From an uncultured Thalassotalea sp. (GTDB lineage Bacteria > Pseudomonadota > Gammaproteobacteria > Enterobacterales > Alteromonadaceae): a stretch of DNA of 64,000 nucleotides. The notes beneath the pieces are model-generated. The model did not search any database. It saw nothing but the letters and a program-made list of their open reading frames with translations, and had not been told where the DNA came from. Numbering within the stretch: position 1 is the first letter of the stretch; each line of letters opens with the position of its first letter. The stretch covers positions 434,001 through 498,000 of the forward strand of contig CANLNK010000001.1 in assembly GCA_947492575.1 (NCBI GenBank), in the 5' to 3' direction. Shown piece by piece: positions 18,296-26,513 of this stretch. A program made the position numbers and the translations under genes.

Positions 18296-19447
18296 TTAGC
18301 TTACATCTTCCACCAGTAAACCAGCACCGGCTTGGCAAACAAAAATATCTGCGGTTAAGCCAAATTTGGCTTGGTATTTTGCGTCAACGGCCGCCTTGAC
18401 CACATCAATTTCAGACGCGCGGCACAGACAAATAACGGCACCACCGAAACCACCACCGGTCATTCTAACTGCACCTTTACCGTCCAGTGCCTCGCTAATA
18501 ATCTCAACTAAACCATCGGTTGCGGGCACAGTCACTTCGAAATTATCACGTAGTGAATTATGCGATGCTGCAAGTAAATCTCGTAGTGCAGGCATATCGT
18601 TGTTACTAAGTGCGTCGACGGTATCCAATACCCGTTGATTTTCACTCAGAACGTGAAAAGCGCGTTTGTATTCATTGTCTGTGAGTTGATTTTTTGTTTG
18701 CTCGAGTAGCGCCAAGTTTGCATTTCTAAGCGTTGGTACCTGCATTTTCTCGGCTGCGCCTTCACAGTCCAATCTACGTTGGTTGTATTCACTCTCAACT
18801 AGCTTGCGAGGATAATTTGAGTTAACGATGACTAATGATAAATCATCAGGAATAGCTACAGATTCGGTTGCAAGGTCGTCACAATCAATTTTTAATGCGT
18901 GCCCTTGTTCACCCTGAGCAGAAATCAATTGGTCCATAATGCCGCATTGGCAGTGCATGAATTCATTTTCAGCTTGTTGGCCAATGAGTGCGATATCTCT
19001 AGTTGAAATACCAAGGTTAAAGGCTTTGTTTAGTGCACCTGCAATTGATACTTCTAATGCTGCGGAAGAAGATAAGCCTGCTCCTTGCGGCACGTCACTA
19101 GTAATAAGTAGTTCTGCACCGCCCAGGTGATAGCCGCGCTTCTTTAACACGTAAACAACGGCACGAATGTAGTTACCCCATTGAGATTCTCCTTGGACAA
19201 TCTCACCATCCGCCGAAAAGGTGTCTTTTTCGCCTGGATAGTTTAACGAGTAGACTTCTATTTGGTTATCGGCACGAGTATTAAACGCTACTTGCGTTGA
19301 AAAATTCAGAGCACACGGCAGCACATAACCTAAGTTGTAATCGGTAAATTCACCGATGAGGTTAACGCGTCCCGGAGCGGTTGATACACCGCTAGCTTTA
19401 TGGCCGAATAAGTCAAAAAATTGTGATGTTAATTGAGTCGTTTCCAT
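18296..19447 (-). CDS. galK: Galactokinase
   Basis: A 383-residue GHMP kinase that phosphorylates alpha-D-galactose to galactose-1-phosphate in the Leloir pathway. The ATP-binding motif GAGLSSSAALE is near residues 122-132, the catalytic base is expected to be Asp172 (CGIMDQ), and the C-terminal GGGFGGAVI motif is present. The galactokinase signature near residues 26-37 reads GRVNLIGEFTDY. The normally invariant histidine after GE is Phe34 here (codon TTT), an unusual change at a substrate-contact position. It follows galT by 16 bases in the galE-galT-galK operon and is followed by an intrinsic terminator. Confidence 0.95.
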   Translation of the reverse strand: METTQLTSQFFDLFGHKASGVSTAPGRVNLIGEFTDYNLGYVLPCALNFSTQVAFNTRADNQIEVYSLNYPGEKDTFSADGEIVQGESQWGNYIRAVVYVLKKRGYHLGGAELLITSDVPQGAGLSSSAALEVSIAGALNKAFNLGISTRDIALIGQQAENEFMHCQCGIMDQLISAQGEQGHALKIDCDDLATESVAIPDDLSLVIVNSNYPRKLVESEYNQRRLDCEGAAEKMQVPTLRNANLALLEQTKNQLTDNEYKRAFHVLSENQRVLDTVDALSNNDMPALRDLLAASHNSLRDNFEVTVPATDGLVEIISEALDGKGAVRMTGGGFGGAVICLCRASEIDVVKAAVDAKYQAKFGLTADIFVCQAGAGLLVEDVS

Positions 19448-19463
19448 TGATAAATCCTTGCAA

Positions 19464-20510
19464 TTAACCCTGTTTTTCTGATTGTTGTTTGTAATGTATT
19501 GTGCTGGCTTTCTTTAGAATATCAGCAGCAGTTTCTGCACTTAAATCGCGTTGACTCTCTGCCATCATTTCATAACCAACCATGTGCTTTTTCACTGTCG
19601 CTGAGCGTAACAATGGCGGGTAAAAATGAGCGTGTAAGCGCCAGTGGCTGTCGTCTTCTAATGTTGTTGGTGCACTGTGCCATCCCATTGAATAAGGGAA
19701 GCTACAGTTAAATACATTATCGTAACGTGTCGTTAGCTCTTTAAGTAAAGCTGCCAGACTTTTCGCTTGAACGTCGTTGATGGTGCCAAATTGGCGAACA
19801 TCATCTTTTGCAATAACAATAGTTTCAAATGGCCAAGCTGCCCAGAAAGGTACAAGGGCTACCCAGTGGTTATTTTCGCAGATGACACGCTCGTCAGACG
19901 CTAACTCTTTATCGATATAATTGCCAAGTAGGGTTTTCTGATGCTTATCAAAGTATGCCTTTTGATTTTCGTCTGCTTTAGCTACTTCACTGGACATATG
20001 TTGATGTGCCCAGACCTGGCCATGCGGGTGCGGCTGTGAGCAGCCCATAATCTCGCCTTTGTTTTCGAAGATATGGATGTTGCTGTATTTTGTCGCAAGA
20101 TCGTTGTAGTTGCCTTTCCAAGTGTTGACAACTGTGGTCAACTCTTCAACTGTAAGCTCTGGCATAGTTTTACTGTGATCTGGTGAGAAGCAAACAACTC
20201 TGCATTCACCTGTTGCAGCTTCGACAGTAAATAACTCATCATCATTTGTCGCTACATCACCAGTGGTTTGTGTTAACGCGCCAAAGTCATTTACAAAGAC
20301 AAAGGTATCTGTGTAGTCAGGGTTATGACTGTCGTTAGCACGAGCATTACCCGGACAAAGTGGGCAATCGTGTTGATAGTTGGGTAATTGCTGGCTGTTT
20401 TCTGCTTCAGTGGCTCCCAACCAAGGACGGTTGTTCCTATGTGGCGACACTAAAACCCAGTCGCCAGTAAGCGGGTTTTTTCTTCTATGTGTAAATTCGA
20501 ACTGACTCAT
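19464..20510 (-). CDS. galT: Galactose-1-phosphate uridylyltransferase
   Basis: A 348-residue HIT-superfamily enzyme that exchanges UMP between UDP-glucose and galactose-1-phosphate. I start it at ATG 20510 (MSQFEFTHRR), which has a GGAGTAACC ribosome site and lies two bases after the galE stop; an upstream ATG at 20552 would overlap galE. The active-site triad H161-P162-H163 (SQPHPHGQ) has the uridylylated nucleophile His163. Cys49 and Cys52 (CPLC) match the zinc ligands of the E. coli enzyme. Second gene of the Leloir operon. Confidence 0.95.
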   Translation of the reverse strand: MSQFEFTHRRKNPLTGDWVLVSPHRNNRPWLGATEAENSQQLPNYQHDCPLCPGNARANDSHNPDYTDTFVFVNDFGALTQTTGDVATNDDELFTVEAATGECRVVCFSPDHSKTMPELTVEELTTVVNTWKGNYNDLATKYSNIHIFENKGEIMGCSQPHPHGQVWAHQHMSSEVAKADENQKAYFDKHQKTLLGNYIDKELASDERVICENNHWVALVPFWAAWPFETIVIAKDDVRQFGTINDVQAKSLAALLKELTTRYDNVFNCSFPYSMGWHSAPTTLEDDSHWRLHAHFYPPLLRSATVKKHMVGYEMMAESQRDLSAETAADILKKASTIHYKQQSEKQG

Positions 20511-20512
20511 GG

Positions 20513-21544
20513 TTACTCCAAGCCATTTGGATAAGTAGTTTGCCAGCGCCACGTATCCGCAGCCATGTCTTCAATTGTCTTAGTCGCTCGCCAGCCTAAA
20601 TTTGTTTCCGCTAGGCTTGCGTCAGCGTAATTACATGCAATATCACCACTTCTTCGTGGTGCTAAGGTGTATGGAACTTCTTTTTGTGATGCGTCGGCAA
20701 AGGCTTTGATCATCTCAAGTACTGAATAGCCTTGCCCTGTTCCTAAGTTATAGGCGTGATTGCCAGTGTCAGTGTCTGTTTGCCCAGCACCTTTCTGGTG
20801 GTGCAAGAACGCATCAACATGGCCCGCGGCCAAATCTGTGATATGAATATAGTCTCTAACACCAGTACCGTCTGATGTATCGTAGTCATCACCAAAAACA
20901 CTCACGCTGTCTCTTCTGCCAACTGCAGTTTGTGCGATAAACGGCATCAGGTTGTTAGGAGTTCCTTTTGGTGATTCACCGATTAGGCCACTTTCGTGCG
21001 CCCCAACTGGATTAAAGTAGCGCAAGGCTATTGTGAGCCACTGCTCGTCACTTTGTGCGAGATCTTTAAGGATCTGTTCGACCATCACTTTGCTCCAACC
21101 GTAAGGATTAGTTGAAGAAATAGGATGTTTTTCATCGATAGGCAAATACTGAGGTTCGCCATATACAGTCGCTGAAGAGCTGAAGATAATTTTCTTTATA
21201 TTTAATTCACCCATGACTTTGAGCATCGTCAGGGTTTTAGCAACATTATTTTGATAGTAATTAACCGGTTGCTCAGTTGACTCTCCTACCGCTTTTAAAG
21301 CTGCGAAGTGAAAAACAGCTTCGATCTTATGCTCTTTGAGCACTTTCGTTAGCATAGCTTCATCGCCAATATCGCCGATGACATAGTCAAAGCGCTCACC
21401 CGTAATGGTAAAAAGTTGATCGATAACTTTCACACTTGCGTTAGAAAGATTGTCATAGATGACAGGTGTAATACCTGCTTTGTGTAGTGCAATACATGTA
21501 TGGCTACCTATATAGCCCATACCACCTGTCACTAGAACTTTCAC
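20513..21544 (-). CDS. galE: UDP-glucose 4-epimerase
   Basis: A 343-residue extended SDR enzyme that interconverts UDP-galactose and UDP-glucose. I place the start at a GTG (21544) preceded by AAAGG, because the protein then begins (M)KVLVTGGMGYIGSH, the usual GalE N-terminus with the GxxGxxG NAD motif. A longer frame to 21670 would add 42 unrelated residues. The catalytic Tyr/Lys pair is in NPYGWSK, with the Ser/Thr in SSSATVYGE. It is the first gene of galE-galT-galK. The 275-bp gap to glpK upstream should contain the promoter. Confidence 0.94.
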   Translation of the reverse strand: MKVLVTGGMGYIGSHTCIALHKAGITPVIYDNLSNASVKVIDQLFTITGERFDYVIGDIGDEAMLTKVLKEHKIEAVFHFAALKAVGESTEQPVNYYQNNVAKTLTMLKVMGELNIKKIIFSSSATVYGEPQYLPIDEKHPISSTNPYGWSKVMVEQILKDLAQSDEQWLTIALRYFNPVGAHESGLIGESPKGTPNNLMPFIAQTAVGRRDSVSVFGDDYDTSDGTGVRDYIHITDLAAGHVDAFLHHQKGAGQTDTDTGNHAYNLGTGQGYSVLEMIKAFADASQKEVPYTLAPRRSGDIACNYADASLAETNLGWRATKTIEDMAADTWRWQTTYPNGLE

Positions 21545-21769
21545 GTTAATTACCTTTTGCTTTTCTTTTAGACATTGCTGATTAATGTTCACGTAACAAG
21601 CCCATGAACGGCATAATCTTATAAAACTATTTATAATATAAATACTACTATTGCTTCGTGGACGCCGCAAGTTATTTTATTATTCAACTGTGACGAATAT
21701 GCGATAGGAACGGAACGAATGAAGGTTCTAGCCGGGCTAAAACTAGAAGTTTAGACAGGAGGTTTATAG

Positions 21770-21797
21770 GTAGTCGCGACAAGGAATGTGCGACTAC
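21770..21797 (-). terminator. Hairpin downstream of glpK
   Basis: GTAGTCGC (21770-21777) and GCGACTAC (21790-21797) form an 8-bp stem with a 12-base loop, just past the glpK stop on the minus strand. No T-run follows, so it is a weak terminator candidate separating glpK from the gal operon. Confidence 0.4.
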
Positions 21798-21819
21798 TCA
21801 ATAATTTGGCATGGAACTG

Positions 21820-23295
21820 CTATTTCATTAATACGCGTTTTACCGCGTCTTGCCAGCCGGCAAGTAAAGAGTCTCTTTGCTCGTTAGACATTTGAGGCGT
21901 TAATGAGGTATCTGCTTGCCAAAGTGAAGCGATATGATCCAGTGAATCGTAGATGCCCGCTTGTAAACCTGCTAAATAAGCAGCCCCAAGTGCAGAGGTT
22001 TCAATAGTTTTAGGTCGGTCGATTTCAACATCAAGAATGTCTGCTAAAAATTGAATAAACCAGTTGTTTGCCGCCATACCGCCATCAACGCGCATCTGTT
22101 TAATATCGATACCATCTTTGGCAATTGCAGTGGCGAGGTCATCAGTTTGATAACACACAGACTGAAGACCAGCAGAAATGATTTCGTTGATGCCAGTCGC
22201 ACGTGTTAAACCGAATATTGCCCCACGTGCTTCTGGATCCCAATAAGGCGCGCCAAGTCCAGTGAATGCAGGCACAAAATATACGCCTGAGTCGACTCTG
22301 GTTGCTTTAGCGATAACTTCAGTTTCTTTAGCAGAGTTCACCATATTCACACCATCGCGCAGCCATTGAATGGTCGCTCCGGCAACAAATATGCTGCCTT
22401 CAAGCGCGTAGTGCACTTTACCATTGAGTTGGTAGCCAATAGTCGTTAACAAACGGTTCTTTGATTTAAGCGCGTTTTCGCCGGTATTGGCCATTAAAAA
22501 GCAACCAGTACCATAGGTGCTTTTTGCCATGCCGGGTTCAAAACAAGTTTGACCAAATAATGCTGCTTGCTGATCGCCCGCGATACCCTGAATGGCTATT
22601 TCGCCGCCGAGTAAAGTGGTCGTTCCGAAATCGAATGCACTGTCACAAACCTCAGGAAGCACCGAGGCAGGAATGTTCATCAATGCGAGTAACTCCTCAT
22701 CCCAACAACCATCATGGATGTTGTAAATCATGGTGCGTGAGGCGTTAGTAGCGTCAGTGTAATGTGATTTACCTTCTGTCAGTTGCCATAAAAGGTAGGT
22801 ATCTACAGTGCCAAAGGCGAGTTCGCCAGCATCTGCACGCTCCCGTGCACCGTCAACGTTATCAAGTAACCATTTTATTTTGGTAGCTGAAAAATAAGGG
22901 TCGATGAGTAAGCCGGTTTTATCTGTAATCGTTTCGCCATGGCCAGCACTCACGAGCTCACTGCAAAAGGCAGAAGTTCTTCTATCTTGCCAAACGATTG
23001 CACTATAAATAGGTTCGCCTGTTACTCTATCCCACATCAGCGTGGTTTCACGTTGATTACAAATACCGATACTAGCGATTTGGTCTACACTTATGCCGCT
23101 TTGTGCAATGACCTGTCTCGCAGTGTCCAATACCGTATTGAGGATATCTTCTGGTTTGTGTTCTACCCAGCCATTTTTTGGATAGTGCTGGTCAAACTCT
23201 TTTTGAGCGCTATCCACCATTTCACCCTTCGTATTGAAAATAATAGCTCGAGAACTGGTGGTACCTTGGTCAATCGATAGTAGGTACTGCGTCAT
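21820..23295 (-). CDS. glpK: Glycerol kinase
   Basis: A 491-residue FGGY-family kinase that phosphorylates glycerol to sn-glycerol-3-phosphate. The start at 23295 ([17 protein letters not shown]) has a GGGAG ribosome site; a start 12 bases upstream is less likely. Family signatures are DQGTTSSR near residue 9, the glycerol-binding NQRETT and WQDRRT segments, and the C-terminal [10 protein letters not shown] nucleotide-binding motif. It is divergent from the solute-binding protein gene at 23467 and works with glpD at 24904. No glycerol facilitator gene is in the window. Confidence 0.96.
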   Translation of the reverse strand: MTQYLLSIDQGTTSSRAIIFNTKGEMVDSAQKEFDQHYPKNGWVEHKPEDILNTVLDTARQVIAQSGISVDQIASIGICNQRETTLMWDRVTGEPIYSAIVWQDRRTSAFCSELVSAGHGETITDKTGLLIDPYFSATKIKWLLDNVDGARERADAGELAFGTVDTYLLWQLTEGKSHYTDATNASRTMIYNIHDGCWDEELLALMNIPASVLPEVCDSAFDFGTTTLLGGEIAIQGIAGDQQAALFGQTCFEPGMAKSTYGTGCFLMANTGENALKSKNRLLTTIGYQLNGKVHYALEGSIFVAGATIQWLRDGVNMVNSAKETEVIAKATRVDSGVYFVPAFTGLGAPYWDPEARGAIFGLTRATGINEIISAGLQSVCYQTDDLATAIAKDGIDIKQMRVDGGMAANNWFIQFLADILDVEIDRPKTIETSALGAAYLAGLQAGIYDSLDHIASLWQADTSLTPQMSNEQRDSLLAGWQDAVKRVLMK

Positions 23296-23466
23296 AAAGA
23301 CTCCCAAAATAAAGAATATAAATATGACAAATAATCATAAGCTCGATTACGTTTAAGTCAATAGTGACATCACAAGTAGGGGATAGATAGACATGCCTTT
23401 ATAACCATACATTGCTATGCCATACTGGAAGATAACAAGATGACATAGTTAATAATTAGGCCTTAG

Positions 23467-24762
23467 GTGCTAGTCAGTCAGTTTTTCCAGTCCACGCACA
23501 AACTTTTGTTTCTGTTTACATTGGTATTCCATGCGTTTTTTGTCAATGCATCAGGCATTGAGCGAACCACTACAATGACCCCCGTTATGAATGCCCCAAG
23601 CGATTCGCATCTCAATGTCGCTGTTCTTTATAGTGCGCGAGGTCACCGCGGTATTTATGAGGAATTAACTGCGCGATTCAATCAAGTGCACCCTGAGATC
23701 TCTTTATCATTTCACGGGTTATTGGACGCGCAATACAAAAAATCGGTTAATCAATGGCTGGCAACAGGTGAGATGGATGTACTGTATTGGCAAGCAGGTG
23801 AGAGACTTTACGACTTGGCCAACAAAGCATTGCTTCATCCCATTGACAATGTCTGGCAGAAGGAGAAGCTAGACACTGCTTTTCCTCAAGCGATTAAAAA
23901 AGCCGTTTCACACGGAGAGCAGACTTTCGCACTACCCTTTGCTTACTATGCTTGGGGCATGGTTTATAGTAAACCTGTGTTAAGTCAGCTTGAGCTTGTA
24001 CCACCGCAAAATTGGGAAGAGTTACTTAACTTTTGTGTTGCGGCTCGTAAACAAGACATAGTGCCGATTATGGTCGGCAGCGCAGACCCATGGTTACCGG
24101 CGGCGTGGTTCGATTATATAAATCTGCGCCTGAATGGGCTTGCTTTTCACAAGCAGTTATTGCGAGGTTTGCACCCATTCACTGATAAGCGTGTCGTGAA
24201 TGTTTTCGCGCATTGGAAACAATTGATTGATGCTGAATGTTTCAACTCGCAACATGAACATATAGATTGGCGTAGATTATTCCCTCCCATTTTTAGACAG
24301 ATGGCCGCGTCAACATTAGTGGCAAACTTTCTTGATATAGATACGCCGCCAGACTACTTTGAACGTATCGCATTTAGATCGTTTCCGACGATAAATCCAG
24401 AGGTGCCTGTGTATGAGGATATACCGTTAGATGTCTTTGTCATAGCTAACCGCAGTAAGAAAATTGAGAATGCTGAAAAGTTTTTAGCGTTTATGTCGCG
24501 TTTAGATACACAAACATTTATTGCAGAGGCAATTGGGCAAAGTTCACCGCATATAGCTTGGGACAATATTGGAAGTCTTTCTCAGCAGAATAAGATTATT
24601 TTACAAAATGTGTCGGGAGTCGTTCAGTATTTTGACCGCGACATTCAACAGTCGATGGTCGAAGGTAGTTTGACCATACTTGCTGAATTTCTCACTACCT
24701 CAGATATACAAAGTGCTGTGCAGCAGTTAGAACAATTACGTCTAACTAAACTAGGCAATTAA
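23467..24762 (+). CDS. Orphan extracellular solute-binding protein (ABC family 1)
   Basis: A 431-residue periplasmic-binding-protein-like product. The predicted start is a GTG; the first about 29 residues form a hydrophobic signal peptide ending NASG. The mature part has the family 1 pattern: VAVLYSARGHRGIYEELTARFNQVHPEI at the N-terminus, DVLYWQAGERLYDLA, then LPFAYYAWGMVYSKPV. Such proteins usually bind sugars or glycerol-3-phosphate for an ABC importer, but no permease or ATPase gene is nearby. Its place between divergent glpK and co-directional glpD suggests a glycerol, glycerophosphodiester or related ligand (inference). It may act as a sensor partner or use a distant transporter. The weak start context lowers confidence in the exact N-terminus. 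Confidence 0.8.
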   Translation: MLVSQFFQSTHKLLFLFTLVFHAFFVNASGIERTTTMTPVMNAPSDSHLNVAVLYSARGHRGIYEELTARFNQVHPEISLSFHGLLDAQYKKSVNQWLATGEMDVLYWQAGERLYDLANKALLHPIDNVWQKEKLDTAFPQAIKKAVSHGEQTFALPFAYYAWGMVYSKPVLSQLELVPPQNWEELLNFCVAARKQDIVPIMVGSADPWLPAAWFDYINLRLNGLAFHKQLLRGLHPFTDKRVVNVFAHWKQLIDAECFNSQHEHIDWRRLFPPIFRQMAASTLVANFLDIDTPPDYFERIAFRSFPTINPEVPVYEDIPLDVFVIANRSKKIENAEKFLAFMSRLDTQTFIAEAIGQSSPHIAWDNIGSLSQQNKIILQNVSGVVQYFDRDIQQSMVEGSLTILAEFLTTSDIQSAVQQLEQLRLTKLGN

Positions 24763-24903
24763 TTTCCTATACTTAACTTATCTTTCCAAAGTTTTTACTT
24801 GAATTGATCGTTTAATAAGCTAGTATGTTTGTCATATTGATTATATTTATCATATAAATTATATTTATTGTTCAATTCAGCTAGAAAATAAGTAACGGAA
24901 CGA

Positions 24904-26418
24904 ATGAAAGCGACTGATACAATTTATGATGTTTTTGTTGTAGGAGGCGGTGTTAATGGCGTTGGAGTCGCTAATGACGCTGCGGGTCGAGGTTTGTCCG
25001 TTATGCTCGTTGAGATGAATGATTTAGCGTCTGCCACTTCAAGTGCGAGCAGCAAACTCATTCATGGCGGTTTGCGTTATCTTGAATATTATGAATTTGG
25101 TTTAGTTAAAAAAGCCTTAGCTGAACGTGAAGTGTTGTTGAAAAATGCACCACACATTATTTCGCCTCTTGTCTTTCGTTTACCTCATCAGCCACACTTA
25201 AGACCTGCTTGGATGATTCGTGCCGGCTTATTCTTATATGACAACTTAAGTAAAAGACTAACATTGCCGAAGTCTAGAGGCGTTAGATTTGATGAAAAAG
25301 CGCCGCTTAACGAGAAAATTGTTAAGGGTTTTGAGTATGCTGATGCATGGGTAGATGATTCACGATTGACAATCTTAAATGCCATTGCCGCTAAGCAAAA
25401 TGGCGCAGATATTCACACGCAAACGCAACTACTTGCCGCAAAAAGTATAGAAGATATTTGGCACCTGACAGTCTTGGATAAAGCAAGTGGTGAAGAATTT
25501 TTAGTGCGTAGCAAAAGTCTTGTAAACGCTGCTGGCCCTTGGGTAGAAAGTATTACAGATCAAGTGAATCGCAAAGAAAGTCATGGTGTTCGCTTAGTCA
25601 AGGGAAGCCATATCGTTGTACCTAAAATCCATAGCGATCCACATGCTTATATTCTTCAAAATGAAGATCAACGGATTGTTTTTGTATTACCGTTTGAAGA
25701 TGATTACTCGATTGTAGGAACGACAGACGTTGATTATCAAGGCGACCCGCAAGAAGTAGAGATTTCTCAAGATGAAATTGACTACTTAGTTGACATCAAT
25801 AATCAATATTTTAAAACGCAAATTAGCCAAAGTGATATTGTTCACAGCTATTCAGGTGTGCGACCACTTCTAAAAGACGAAGCGGAAGATGCTAAAGCGG
25901 TTACCCGAGACTACACAATAGAGCTTTCTCAAAAAGGCCATGCTCCATTGGTAAATATCTACGGCGGAAAGATCACTACCTATCGAACACTCGCCGAAGC
26001 GGCGGTAGATAAACTTAAGAAAGTTTTCCCGAAGATGAAGCCTGCTTGGACTAAGCACGCGGCATTACCTGGCGGTGATTTCAACTCGCGAGAAGCTTTG
26101 TATAGCCAATTATTAGCGGATTATCCATGGCTACCTAAAACCATATTGAAACGCTTTATTCGTCAATATGGCACGTTGAGTTACCAAATATTAGAAAATT
26201 GCCACACGCTTGAAGACTTAGGCGAAGACTTTGGTCAAGGGCTATATCAAAAAGAATTATGTTACTTAAGCCAACAAGAGTGGGCGAAGTCAGCTGATGA
26301 TGTCATCTGGCGACGTACTAAACTCGGCTTGAAATTGACAGTAGAACAAAAAGAACAACTTAATCGCTACTTTGCCAGTAAAAACACCACTCACATCACT
26401 GAAAAATGCTGTGCTTAG
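24904..26418 (+). CDS. glpD: Aerobic glycerol-3-phosphate dehydrogenase
   Basis: A 504-residue FAD-dependent membrane-associated dehydrogenase that oxidises sn-glycerol-3-phosphate to dihydroxyacetone phosphate and feeds electrons to ubiquinone. The N-terminal Rossmann motif VVGGGVNGVGVANDAAGRG, the SSKLIHGGLRYLE signature near residues 55-65, and GVRPLLKDE with NIYGGKITTYR toward the C-terminus are typical GlpD. It sits downstream of the solute-binding protein gene and near divergent glpK. The upstream 140 bases are very A+T rich and contain a repeated ATTATATTTAT element. A short TAGCTCT/AGAGCTTA inverted repeat lies at its stop. Confidence 0.96.
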   Translation: MKATDTIYDVFVVGGGVNGVGVANDAAGRGLSVMLVEMNDLASATSSASSKLIHGGLRYLEYYEFGLVKKALAEREVLLKNAPHIISPLVFRLPHQPHLRPAWMIRAGLFLYDNLSKRLTLPKSRGVRFDEKAPLNEKIVKGFEYADAWVDDSRLTILNAIAAKQNGADIHTQTQLLAAKSIEDIWHLTVLDKASGEEFLVRSKSLVNAAGPWVESITDQVNRKESHGVRLVKGSHIVVPKIHSDPHAYILQNEDQRIVFVLPFEDDYSIVGTTDVDYQGDPQEVEISQDEIDYLVDINNQYFKTQISQSDIVHSYSGVRPLLKDEAEDAKAVTRDYTIELSQKGHAPLVNIYGGKITTYRTLAEAAVDKLKKVFPKMKPAWTKHAALPGGDFNSREALYSQLLADYPWLPKTILKRFIRQYGTLSYQILENCHTLEDLGEDFGQGLYQKELCYLSQQEWAKSADDVIWRRTKLGLKLTVEQKEQLNRYFASKNTTHITEKCCA

Positions 26419-26513
26419 CTCTAAGAGCTTAGTGCAATAGTTTTAGTGTTGCTGGTTTTTACTAGATGTAAAGGGAGATTTAAAACAACAACAAGTACGA
26501 AAAGGGGAGATAA

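Noticed and set aside
21709-21723. Fifteen bases AACGGAACGAATGAA upstream of galE identical to 24894-24908 at the glpD start
   Set aside because: About two such 15-base matches are expected by chance in 64 kb, and at glpD the match is just the ribosome site plus start; the strand relative to galE is also wrong for a shared leader.
23308-23466. GlpR-type operator between glpK and the binding-protein gene
   Set aside because: A CTCGATTACG stretch is suggestive, but no symmetric site matching the known GlpR consensus could be found.
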